Shown: positions 23,826 to 30,439 of the stretch, one piece after another
How positions within the stretch are numbered: the stretch's first letter is position 1
How the letters are laid out: each line of letters begins with the position of its first letter
NCBI GenBank assembly: GCA_900549235.1
Contig: URNT01000035.1
Location: 1-31,229, forward strand
Direction: 5' to 3'
Source of the DNA: an uncultured Clostridium sp.
GTDB lineage: Bacteria > Bacillota > Clostridia > Lachnospirales > Lachnospiraceae
Length of the DNA stretch: 31,229 nucleotides
Notes under the pieces: generated by a model
What the model was told of the DNA's origin: nothing
Seen by the model: only the letters and a program-made list of their open reading frames with translations
Database searches by the model: none
Position numbers and translations under genes: made by a program

Positions 23826-25442
23826 TTAAACAAAAAAGTCCGACCCCGCAGCTTCCAATATCTGCAAAATCAGACCTTTTAATGCGCTTGACGGCGCAAA
23901 AGCTGAACCTTTGCAACCGTCACCACTGACAGCGCCTTCCACCAGTTTGAGATCAACCTTGCAATTCTCTCCTGAGTAATTCATCACTAAAACCAGATGA
24001 TCGTCGTCATATAAATAAACGGAATTTAAGAACGTATCGACCAACATAATGCGATACGCCTCGTCGTTTATATCTCCAGAGCGGAACCTCTCTAAAAAAT
24101 AGATAATTTGATCTCGCTCAAACTCTGGCTCTGCTAAGAGCTCGTGAGCTATTCCTTTTTCAATGTCCGCACGATCAGCCTCCAGCTCCATGAGCCGGGT
24201 TTTTGTACTCGGGGTAATTATGCCGGCTTCAATGGCTGCCAGCATGTTGCTGATTGCTTTCTCGTTTTCTTTTTGCCGGATCTCCAGCGCGTGAAGGGCG
24301 GACTGATCCTTTTCTCTTTTCTGGTACTCCATGACACGATCGGCAATCTGCTCGATCAGTTCGTCGTTGTGTACGATTTTGACAAGCTCTCCGACAACAA
24401 GGTCCTCGATCCAGTCTTTAGGCACCGACTCCTTCTTGCAGCTCCGGCCGCGCTTGCGCTTCGTGCATGAGTAATAGGCGTAGGCTTTCCCGGTGTGACT
24501 GGTGCCGCCGTCGCCTATCATCGGAGAACCACAAAGCCCGCAAAACAATTTTGTTGTAAGCAGGAAATTTTGCGCCTTGCCTCTGGCCGGTGCGTCGTGG
24601 TTTATTTTTAGCATTTTCTGAACCCTCTCAAATAGATCCCTATCGGTAATTATGGCCGGGATCCCATTCTCGACATAAATGTCCTCATACTCATAGACAC
24701 CAATATATTTTTTATTCGATAGAATACGCCGGAGGCTGTTCTTGTTGAATTTACCACCCCGGCTCGTCCGGTAGCCCTCTGAGTTTAGTCTCTCGTATAT
24801 ATCCTTCGCGCGCTCACCCTCGGCATACTCCTCGAAGATCCTGCGAACGATAGCGGCCTCGGCCTGATCTATCATATAGCGACCGTCTGGGCCAGTTTTT
24901 AACCCGAGGCAGGTCTTTCCCAGTGTTTTGAGCTCCAGCGCGCTGTCGTAGTTGCCGCGCTTCACGTTCTGGGCGAGGTTTTCGCTGTAATACTCAGCGT
25001 AGCCCTCCATTACTGACTCTAATATAATACCCTCCGGGCCGTCCGGTATGGTCTCTTTTGCGTAGAAAATACGGATCCCGTTCTTTTTGAGCTTATATTT
25101 ATACATGGCTGAGTCGTACCGGTTCCGGGCGAAACGGTCCATTTTCCAGAGCAGCACGCAGTTAAAGCGGCCCTTCTCGCTGTCCTTCATCATTCTTTGA
25201 AAGTCCGGCCGCCGATCCACTCGCCCAGTCATTGCCTTGTCGATGTACTCGCCTATGACAATAATGCCGTGCTTTTTGGCGAACTCGTAGCAATCGCGGA
25301 GCTGTCCCTCGATAGACTCCTCACGCTGGCCGCTGCTGGAATATCTTGCGTATATGACCGCCCGTAATGGCTCTACGCCGCAGGAATTATCCGAGCCACC
25401 TCCTGCGGCATATTTTCGAGCCGTGTTTTTACTTGTCGGCAT
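23826..25442 (-). CDS. Large serine recombinase (integrase)
   Basis: 538 residues. The resolvase catalytic domain (about 27-175) has the nucleophile S35 in YARYSSSGQREES and the later LLWKMDRFARNRYD arginine motif. A recombinase domain (about 190-290) follows, then a zinc-ribbon with FCGLCG and SCTKRKRGRSC, then a coiled-coil region (about 365-440). It would integrate and excise the element at a short core. Its last ~19 residues (after about residue 519) are encoded across the attachment junction and the host terminator. The start overlaps the TM2 gene by 14 bp. An excised element would have a different C-terminus. Confidence 0.92.
   Translation of the reverse strand: MPTSKNTARKYAAGGGSDNSCGVEPLRAVIYARYSSSGQREESIEGQLRDCYEFAKKHGIIVIGEYIDKAMTGRVDRRPDFQRMMKDSEKGRFNCVLLWKMDRFARNRYDSAMYKYKLKKNGIRIFYAKETIPDGPEGIILESVMEGYAEYYSENLAQNVKRGNYDSALELKTLGKTCLGLKTGPDGRYMIDQAEAAIVRRIFEEYAEGERAKDIYERLNSEGYRTSRGGKFNKNSLRRILSNKKYIGVYEYEDIYVENGIPAIITDRDLFERVQKMLKINHDAPARGKAQNFLLTTKLFCGLCGSPMIGDGGTSHTGKAYAYYSCTKRKRGRSCKKESVPKDWIEDLVVGELVKIVHNDELIEQIADRVMEYQKREKDQSALHALEIRQKENEKAISNMLAAIEAGIITPSTKTRLMELEADRADIEKGIAHELLAEPEFERDQIIYFLERFRSGDINDEAYRIMLVDTFLNSVYLYDDDHLVLVMNYSGENCKVDLKLVEGAVSGDGCKGSAFAPSSALKGLILQILEAAGSDFFV
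23832..23877 (-). terminator. Relic tRNA terminator at the element junction
   Basis: A full 16-bp stem AGGTCTGATTTTGCAG (23877-23862) / CTGCGGGGTCGGACTT (23851-23836) has a 10-nt loop and a T run on the minus strand. The sequence and pairing match the terminator behind tRNA-Lys (12528-12570). Here it lies inside the 3' end of the recombinase reading frame. Confidence 0.85.
23881..23887 (-). other. Inferred attachment junction (tRNA 3' end)
   Basis: On the minus strand GCGCATT leads into the relic terminator, exactly as GCGCATT does at the end of tRNA-Lys (12580-12574). Similarity to the tRNA-Lys flank stops within a few bases upstream. This marks the host/element boundary; the exact crossover bases cannot be set without the other end. 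Confidence 0.6.
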
Positions 25443-26016
25443 TATCCTGAGCGCCTGACTCTATTACAGTATAGCCGTAAGCTCTGGCAGTCTCGGCCGC
25501 TGCCTCCCGCTGCTCCTCCAGAGAAGCCTCTGCAAGATCGGGATCCGGCTGTCTGGTATACTCGGCAACCTTCAGACCAACCACCGCGCCGGTGCTGTCG
25601 GTGAATTTGTTACAACAGATCATAACCATGTCAATGATCCAGCCGAAGCCCAGACCGCCGACGGTGAAAATATAAAGAACTCCAGTGCCGACCTTGCCAA
25701 CATAGAAGCGGTGAGCGCCAAAGAAGCCAAGGAACACGCAGAGAGCAAGAGTTACCCACTTGTTTTTGCTGGAAGCCACCACGGCGGCAGCAGGCGCCTC
25801 CTGAGAGGTGGATCCGGCAGCAGTCTGGCCCATTTTCTTACTTGTGGAGTAGGAAAGCCCGGTACCCGGGATCCCCACCGTTGTTGTCACTCTGCCGCTG
25901 GTGCTGAATGTTTTCTTGAAACCCTTCGGGCCGATTGATATGCTTGCGCTCTTTGCGCTCAGGTTCAGGCGAACACCCGGCGCGATCTTTTTGCTCTTTC
26001 TAAATCTCATTCCCAT
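25429..26016 (-). CDS. DUF4236 and TM2 domain protein
   Basis: 195 residues. The N-terminal DUF4236 motif (about 1-55: FRKSKKIAPGVRLNLSAKS, then GIPGTGLSYS) is joined by a short linker to a TM2 domain (about 86-140) with two membrane segments, the FLGFFGAHRFYVGK motif and the DMVMI helix, then an acidic tail. Both domains occur widely in bacteria and mobile elements without an assigned function. It is co-transcribed with, and overlaps, the recombinase gene. The first of two ATG codons (26016) is favoured because GGAGG is 9 nt upstream. Confidence 0.8.
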   Translation of the reverse strand: MGMRFRKSKKIAPGVRLNLSAKSASISIGPKGFKKTFSTSGRVTTTVGIPGTGLSYSTSKKMGQTAAGSTSQEAPAAAVVASSKNKWVTLALCVFLGFFGAHRFYVGKVGTGVLYIFTVGGLGFGWIIDMVMICCNKFTDSTGAVVGLKVAEYTRQPDPDLAEASLEEQREAAAETARAYGYTVIESGAQDNADK

Positions 26017-26043
26017 ATATAAGGACCTCCTTCGCTTTTATTG

Positions 26044-26086
26044 TAACCGATCATCGGCCGGAGTTCTGGGCCGGCCGCGTCGGTTA
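26044..26086. repeat. Nested inverted repeat between XRE and TM2 genes
   Basis: TAACCGA (26044-26050) pairs with TCGGTTA (26080-26086), and inside it CGGCCGG (26055-26061) pairs with CCGGCCG (26071-26077) around a 9-nt loop. It makes a long GC-rich hairpin without a U tract on either strand, so it is not a typical terminator. The rest of 26017-26148 holds no gene. Confidence 0.7.
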
Positions 26087-26148
26087 TGTAAAATCAAGTT
26101 TTATAACATTTCCCTCTCGGGAAGTTCGGGGGCGTTTCTTGTGGTAAT

Positions 26149-26508
26149 TTATGCCATTTTTTCGTTGTCCCCTTTTTCGTCCATACCTAAAGCCCTTAAC
26201 ACGATTTGCTTGTCGATCGTGTCGCTCTTTCTATACCTCAGTATGATCTCGCGTTCCTGATCGGTCAAATGTATGTCGGTCTTTTTAGGTGTGGGCGTTT
26301 CGTCGCCAAATACTCCGAGAATATTATCAACGCCGTACAGCTTGCACAATTTCAAAAATGTAAAAGCGTCCGGCTCCGACTTTCCTATCTCCCAAGAACC
26401 TAAAGTGCTTTTATTCTTTAGGCCCAGCTCGTCGGCGACTTGCTGCTGGGTAAAACCCTTGCTGTCTCGTAATTCTCTCAATTTACCCCCGAGCTCTTTG
26501 CTCGCCAT
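26149..26508 (-). CDS. XRE-family repressor-like regulator
   Basis: 119 residues from ATG 26508, with GGAGG about 10 nt upstream; an ATG at 26547 lies before the ribosome-binding site. The N-terminal helix-turn-helix (about 5-62) reads LRELRDSKGFTQQQVADELGLKNKSTLGSWE in pieces typical of phage CI-like proteins. The C-terminal half has no peptidase motif, so it lacks the self-cleaving LexA/CI domain. It is divergent from a Cro-like gene and shares an operator region with it, so it probably maintains the silent state of the element. Confidence 0.83.
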   Translation of the reverse strand: MASKELGGKLRELRDSKGFTQQQVADELGLKNKSTLGSWEIGKSEPDAFTFLKLCKLYGVDNILGVFGDETPTPKKTDIHLTDQEREIILRYRKSDTIDKQIVLRALGMDEKGDNEKMA

Positions 26509-26537
26509 GTCCTGTTCACCTCCTTCCTTCCTATACC

Positions 26538-26566
26538 AATATAACATGGAAATAGTCGCCGGTCAA
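26538..26566 (-). promoter_or_regulatory. Promoter of the XRE-TM2-recombinase unit
   Basis: Minus strand TTGACC (26566-26561), 17-bp spacer, TATATT (26543-26538). It would drive the repressor and, by read-through, the TM2 and recombinase genes. Operator O1 lies 8 bp upstream of its -35. Confidence 0.7.
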
Positions 26567-26574
26567 TTAAAAAG

Positions 26575-26651
26575 TTGAATAATTCAATCAAAAAGTGTTG
26601 ACAATCGAATAATTCAACCGTATAATAAGCTCAAGGTTGAAATATTCAACC
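26575..26651. promoter_or_regulatory. Three-operator switch region
   Basis: Three related palindromes are spaced about 30 bp apart: O1 TTGAATAATTCAA (26575-26587, perfect), O2 TCGAATAATTCAA (26605-26617, one arm changed) and O3 GGTTGAAATATTCAACC (26635-26651, imperfect only at the centre). O2 sits between the -35 and -10 of the rightward promoter and O3 just downstream of it. The layout resembles phage OR regions and should bind the XRE and/or Cro proteins. Confidence 0.8.
26598..26626 (+). promoter_or_regulatory. Rightward promoter of the Cro-like gene
   Basis: TTGACA (26598-26603), 17-bp spacer containing operator O2, TATAAT (26621-26626), a perfect sigma-A consensus. The start would lie near 26633, next to O3. 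Confidence 0.87.
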
Positions 26652-26665
26652 AAGGAGGTGAGAAC

Positions 26666-26887
26666 ATGAACGAATACATTGCCAAGTATCTGAAAGACAA
26701 AATCAACGAAACGGGTATCACTTACAGAAACGTATCAAAAAAGACCGGTATCGAGTACCAGCGCTTAATGAGAATATTCAACCAGAACGCAGTTATTTCA
26801 GCGTCCGAGCTTATTGCTCTTTGCAATGTTCTCGGAATTGAGCCGACAGTTTTCTACTCAGCAATGAGTCAGCAGGCTGCGGTATAG
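26666..26887 (+). CDS. Cro-like XRE-family regulator
   Basis: 73 residues, almost entirely an XRE helix-turn-helix domain: ITYRNVSKKTGIEYQRLMRIF covers the two central helices. The GGAGGTG Shine-Dalgarno sequence (26654-26660) lies right after operator O3. Small size, first position in the rightward operon and opposition to the XRE repressor suggest a Cro role, but an activator is possible. Confidence 0.82.
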   Translation: MNEYIAKYLKDKINETGITYRNVSKKTGIEYQRLMRIFNQNAVISASELIALCNVLGIEPTVFYSAMSQQAAV

Positions 26888-26898
26888 GAGGCCAACAC

Positions 26899-27501
26899 AT
26901 GAAAAGAAAAGACTACTACCCTTCTTATATACCGCGCAAGTGGATCCACTTCGCTGAGCATGGCAGAAAATACCGGATCCGCAAGAAATACCGCAACCGG
27001 ATCCTGCGAACCGTAAGCAGCCACCCCTCAGATTTTGAGACGGTCCTCTTTAATGTAATGCAGCACACAAGCCGCAGCGGAATAACTACCGCGGAATTTT
27101 GCCGAGGCCTCACCGCCCCGCCGCTGCCCGATTATTTTAGAGACTGCTCCCCAGACGACGGCATACAGATCCCGGACGATATTCGACAGCTCAGTGAGAA
27201 GCTCGAGGAGCTCAAAGAAATCATAGAGCGCACGCTCTCCCCGGTGCTCGACTGGATCAAAGAGCTGGCCGGTAAAATTGTGAAGGTTGTACGCGACGCG
27301 GTGGACCATATCTGGTGCAATGACCGCCACTGGTGGTACATGGCAGAACACCACAAAAAGCGCCGGATCCGTAAGAAGTACAGAACCAAGATCAAGCGCA
27401 TGGCAAGAGACAGAGCCCACAAGCTGCTCCACTCTCTCGGGTGTGATACCCCAGAGGAGCAGGACGACACCGAGGCCAGCGACGACGAGGAGGTCCCCTA
27501 A
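26899..27501 (+). CDS. Hypothetical basic protein with a duplicated RIRKKYR motif
   Basis: 200 residues, not recognised. A stretch at residues 14-38 and another at 145-168 share the pattern AEHxxKxRIRKKYRxxIxR, and the DNA is also similar, indicating an internal duplication. Between them lie a helical segment (about 92-135) with coiled-coil-like SEKLEELKEIIERT and an amphipathic KELAGKIVKVVRDAV. The tail is very acidic (EEQDDTEASDDEEVP). The basic repeats could bind nucleic acid, but this is inference. The stop overlaps the next ATG (TAATG). Confidence 0.65.
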   Translation: MKRKDYYPSYIPRKWIHFAEHGRKYRIRKKYRNRILRTVSSHPSDFETVLFNVMQHTSRSGITTAEFCRGLTAPPLPDYFRDCSPDDGIQIPDDIRQLSEKLEELKEIIERTLSPVLDWIKELAGKIVKVVRDAVDHIWCNDRHWWYMAEHHKKRRIRKKYRTKIKRMARDRAHKLLHSLGCDTPEEQDDTEASDDEEVP

Positions 27502-27725
27502 TGGCAAGAAAGAACTCACAAGCGAGACAAGCAGCCTGCCGAATATGCGGTAAGGACTGGCAACTCAGCGCTCTGGCCGTTATCCCTCCGAGTGGGTACG
27601 TCTGCCCGGTGTGTGAAACCAAGCAGAGGAAGGAGCGACTTTATGGCAATGAAACCACTCAAAAGCGTGGGATCCAGAACCCCGCAAAATATCAACATCG
27701 AACTCGATACACTCCCGGAAAATGA
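27501..27725 (+). CDS. Small zinc-finger-like protein
   Basis: 74 residues with two cysteine pairs, CRIC (13-16) and CPVC (35-38), spaced as in a zinc ribbon. GGAGG is 7 nt before the ATG, and the start overlaps the preceding stop. Its last third overlaps the next gene by 83 bp in another frame. The function is unknown. Confidence 0.6.
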   Translation: MARKNSQARQAACRICGKDWQLSALAVIPPSGYVCPVCETKQRKERLYGNETTQKRGIQNPAKYQHRTRYTPGK

Positions 27726-27852
27726 GAGCGACGCGCTCTGCAGGACCATAATCAGCGGAATGTCGAGAGCGTTCGAGGATCCTGCCGTTATGGCAGACTA
27801 TCAAAACTGGAAGAAACAAAGACAACAAAGAAAGGAGGCAGCAGCCCTATGA
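27643..27852 (+). CDS. Small hypothetical protein
   Basis: 69 residues, acidic middle and basic C-terminus (NWKKQRQQRKEAAAL). ATG 27643 has AGGAAGGAG 7 nt upstream and the stop overlaps the methyltransferase start by 4 bp (ATGA), which supports translation despite the 83-bp overlap with the zinc-finger gene. The frame is open further upstream, but no good start site is there. Not recognised. Confidence 0.55.
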   Translation: MAMKPLKSVGSRTPQNINIELDTLPENESDALCRTIISGMSRAFEDPAVMADYQNWKKQRQQRKEAAAL

Positions 27853-28595
27853 AATACATGGGAAGCAAGGCGAAAGTCGCCCGCTACATCGTGCCGATCA
27901 TTCAGGAGCAGATCGAGCGCTCCGGCTACGAGACCTATCTCGAGCCGTTCTGCGGTGGCTGCAATGTGATCGACAAGATCAAGGCACCCCAGCGGATCGC
28001 CAGCGATTGCAACAAATACCTGATCGCACTCATGCAGTACATTCAGGCGGGTGGCGAACTCCCGGGCTACATTGAGCGCGAGGAATATGCCAAAGTCAGA
28101 GCCAACCGCGACGGCTACCCGGAATGGTACGCAGGTTATGTCGGTTTTGTGGCCTCATACAATGGCAGATTTTTCGACGGCGGCTACTCTGGAAAGACTC
28201 AGACAACCGGAGGACTCCGGGACTATCAGGACGAGGGCCGGCGCAACATCGAGGCGCAGCGAGACAAGCTGAAGGACGTCATTTTCTTACATAAGGACTA
28301 CCGGGCATGGAACCCGACCGGGTGCGTCATTTACATGGATCCACCCTATGAGAACACAAAGCAGTATAAATCGGTTGAAATTTTCGACCACGCGGACTTT
28401 TGGAGAGTCGCACGGCTCTGGAGCCATGACAACATTGTACTAATCAGCGAGCAGGAAGCTCCTGACGACTTCGTGCCGGTGTGGATCCACAGCGTAACCC
28501 GCACCATGAACCAAAATAAGACGATAGCCGCCACCGAAAAGCTATTCGTTGCGAAGGAGGTGCTCGAGCGTGAGGAAATTGTTGCAGCAGTTTAA
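27849..28595 (+). CDS. DNA adenine methyltransferase, D12 (Dam) class
   Basis: 248 residues. Motif I is seen as YLEPFCGGCNV (36-46) after an N-terminal KYMGSKAKVARYI, and the catalytic DPPY motif at about residues 164-167 (YMDPPYENT). These mark an N6-adenine methyltransferase of the D12 class; the recognition site cannot be read from sequence, though GATC is common in the family. No restriction endonuclease is adjacent, so it looks like an orphan phage-type enzyme that could protect element DNA or affect its regulation. The 3' end overlaps the exonuclease gene by 26 bp. Confidence 0.87.
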   Translation: MKYMGSKAKVARYIVPIIQEQIERSGYETYLEPFCGGCNVIDKIKAPQRIASDCNKYLIALMQYIQAGGELPGYIEREEYAKVRANRDGYPEWYAGYVGFVASYNGRFFDGGYSGKTQTTGGLRDYQDEGRRNIEAQRDKLKDVIFLHKDYRAWNPTGCVIYMDPPYENTKQYKSVEIFDHADFWRVARLWSHDNIVLISEQEAPDDFVPVWIHSVTRTMNQNKTIAATEKLFVAKEVLEREEIVAAV

Positions 28596-29268
28596 GAAAA
28601 TCGTATTTTTCGACACCGAGACAACCGGCCTCGATCCTGAAAAGGATCAGATCATCGAGCTGGCCGCTGCTCTCGTAACCGAAAACGACATAGAGCTCAA
28701 AATCGACGCTTTTTGCAAGCTGCCGGAGGGCGAAAAGATACCGGAGAAGATCGTCGAGCTGACTCATATCACCGACGACATGCTGGCAGATAAAGGGATC
28801 GACTACCGTGAGGCCTGCAGGATTTTCTGCAATATGCTCCACAGTGACAGCGAGGTGCTGCTGGTGGCTCATAATATCCAGTTTGACCTGCTTTTCATTT
28901 TGGAAATGTTCAAGCGCTGCGGCATGGTTCCGAAAGCCCCAAAACTCCGGGCGCTCGACTCCCTGACAGTATACAAGGACCGCGCGGCATACCCGCACAA
29001 GCTGGCGAACGCGATCGAGCACTACGGCCTCGCTGATAAGGTCCAGAACAGCCACAGAGCGATCGACGACGTTCTGGCGCTCTACGAGGTAACTAAGGCT
29101 ATGAGCGAAGAACGGGACGACCTGACGGACTACATAGACCTTCTGGGCTACAACCCGAAGTACGGCATAACCGGCCGGAAATTGAGACAGATCACATACA
29201 TGCCCCAGTCTTACAAGCTCGGGTGCAGACTGCCGGATCTTATGAATGGAGGTGGATCTTGTGAGTAA
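28570..29268 (+). CDS. DnaQ-like DEDDh 3'-5' exonuclease
   Basis: 232 residues from GTG 28570, which has AAGGAGG (28554-28560) 9 nt upstream. Active-site motifs are FFDTETTGL, HNIQFD and HRAIDDV, a complete DEDDh set. It resembles the DNA polymerase III epsilon proofreading domain and phage or plasmid exonucleases. After the ~185-residue domain there is a C-terminal piece with no known motif. It is the second DEDDh exonuclease in the window, but unrelated in context to the chromosomal one at 7428. Confidence 0.85.
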   Translation: MRKLLQQFKKIVFFDTETTGLDPEKDQIIELAAALVTENDIELKIDAFCKLPEGEKIPEKIVELTHITDDMLADKGIDYREACRIFCNMLHSDSEVLLVAHNIQFDLLFILEMFKRCGMVPKAPKLRALDSLTVYKDRAAYPHKLANAIEHYGLADKVQNSHRAIDDVLALYEVTKAMSEERDDLTDYIDLLGYNPKYGITGRKLRQITYMPQSYKLGCRLPDLMNGGGSCE

Positions 29269-29356
29269 CGGCGTACTTATTACCCTGATTATTTGCGTAA
29301 CGCTGGTAATTATCAGCTACAACAACAAAGGTGGAAAAGACAACGACAAAAAGTAA
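29261..29356 (+). CDS. 31-residue single-pass membrane peptide
   Basis: The GTG start at 29261 has GGAGG 8 nt upstream, inside the end of the exonuclease gene, and overlaps its stop. The peptide is one hydrophobic helix, GVLITLIICVTLVIISY, followed by a charged tail KGGKDNDKK. Such tiny membrane peptides are frequent in phages and ICEs; the function here is unknown. Confidence 0.6.
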   Translation: MSNGVLITLIICVTLVIISYNNKGGKDNDKK

Positions 29357-29372
29357 AGGAGGCGTGCAACAC

Positions 29373-29651
29373 ATGGCCGAAGAATACAGCCGCAAGGCGG
29401 TTTTTGAGATACTGGGCCAAGAGGTCCCAGACAAGGAAATGAAGCGGGCCGAGTCTTATGCAGACAGAAAGCTCGAGCGGGCCACAGAAATGCAGCCAGA
29501 GGACGCGGCGACGTACCGCTCCGGCTGGTATCGCGTTTTGCTGGTGGCCGATCTGGTGAAGCAGCTCGCCTTCCAAGACTTCACGCTCACCCTCTGCGAA
29601 CTGAGAAACTACGAACCAAAAGGAGGCATACAGACCAATGCAAACACATGA
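29373..29651 (+). CDS. Hypothetical protein, 92 residues
   Basis: ATG 29373 has AAAGGAGG about 10 nt upstream. The protein is mostly helical and charged (MAEEYSRKAVFEILGQ..., KRAESYADRKLERATEM), with no known motif and no membrane segment. The last 14 bp overlap the next gene. Its codon use matches its element neighbours. Confidence 0.6.
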   Translation: MAEEYSRKAVFEILGQEVPDKEMKRAESYADRKLERATEMQPEDAATYRSGWYRVLLVADLVKQLAFQDFTLTLCELRNYEPKGGIQTNANT

Positions 29652-30426
29652 GGACATAAAAAGGGCCAGACGCCCAGAACGTCCAGCCCAAGTGACCGCG
29701 AAGAAGGAGACGGTGCTCTCGCCTGAGCCCGTCCATAATTTCAAAGATCACAGAGAAATTATAGCACGAAAACGCAGAAAAGCCAATAGGCGCCGCGAGG
29801 TTTTCCTTGCCAGACTGGCAGCAGGCGCCGCTCTGGTGTTCGTTGTGACCGTTACCGTGAGTCTGGTATCTTGCAGCAAGAAAAAAGAACCGGTAAACGC
29901 TCCGGCAGCAGAAACAACAGAGACACCGCAGGAGACTACTCTCATAATTCAAGACGAAACACAGCCAGACGGCTACTACTTCGCATATCTGACAGAGGAC
30001 GGAGAACCTCACGCCGTAGACATGGAGGAGCTCGCGAGGTCGTGGGCCTCTGAGGCAGGTTTTGAAATCAGGTACGAGCTGACAGACGCCGAACGCTACG
30101 AGCTGGCTCAGATTGTTACAGCAGAGGCCGAGGGCGAACCTCTGGCCGGTAAAATTGCAATTTGCCAGTGTATCCTGCAGGCATGTGAGGACGACGGGAT
30201 CCGGCCGGCAGAGGCAGCAGACCGCTACTCCTATTCCAAGAAAAGACCGGAGCCGTCAGTGGAGGCAATGCAGGCCGTTCGGTATGTGTTTGACTTTGGA
30301 ATGACAGCAAGCACCGAGCCGATCAAATACTTTTACAATCCCGATCTTGTGGCGAGTAAGTTCCACGAGTCGCAGCGCTACATAATGACAATTAACAACC
30401 ACCGCTTCTATGCGGAGAAAAAATAA
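29638..30426 (+). CDS. Membrane-anchored SleB-like cell wall hydrolase
   Basis: 262 residues. A basic cytoplasmic N-terminus (about 1-56) precedes one membrane helix (about 57-79), a Thr/Glu/Pro-rich linker and a C-terminal domain (about 148-262) matching the SleB/cell wall hydrolase family: AQIVTAEAEGEPLAGKIAI carries the probable catalytic Glu, and YFYNP appears later. It would cleave peptidoglycan outside the membrane. In an ICE this would help build a conjugation channel; in a phage it could aid lysis, though the membrane anchor fits the former better. A cysteine at 79 follows a long N-terminus and is not a lipobox. Confidence 0.72.
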   Translation: MQTHEDIKRARRPERPAQVTAKKETVLSPEPVHNFKDHREIIARKRRKANRRREVFLARLAAGAALVFVVTVTVSLVSCSKKKEPVNAPAAETTETPQETTLIIQDETQPDGYYFAYLTEDGEPHAVDMEELARSWASEAGFEIRYELTDAERYELAQIVTAEAEGEPLAGKIAICQCILQACEDDGIRPAEAADRYSYSKKRPEPSVEAMQAVRYVFDFGMTASTEPIKYFYNPDLVASKFHESQRYIMTINNHRFYAEKK

Positions 30427-30439
30427 GGAGGATCACATC

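Noticed and set aside
23813..23833. TTG start for mscS seven codons upstream
   Set aside because: It precedes the AAGGAGG at 23824-23818, which serves ATG 23812.
27849..28595. Restriction-modification system
   Set aside because: Only the methyltransferase is present; its neighbours are a small protein and a DnaQ-like exonuclease, with no endonuclease or specificity subunit.
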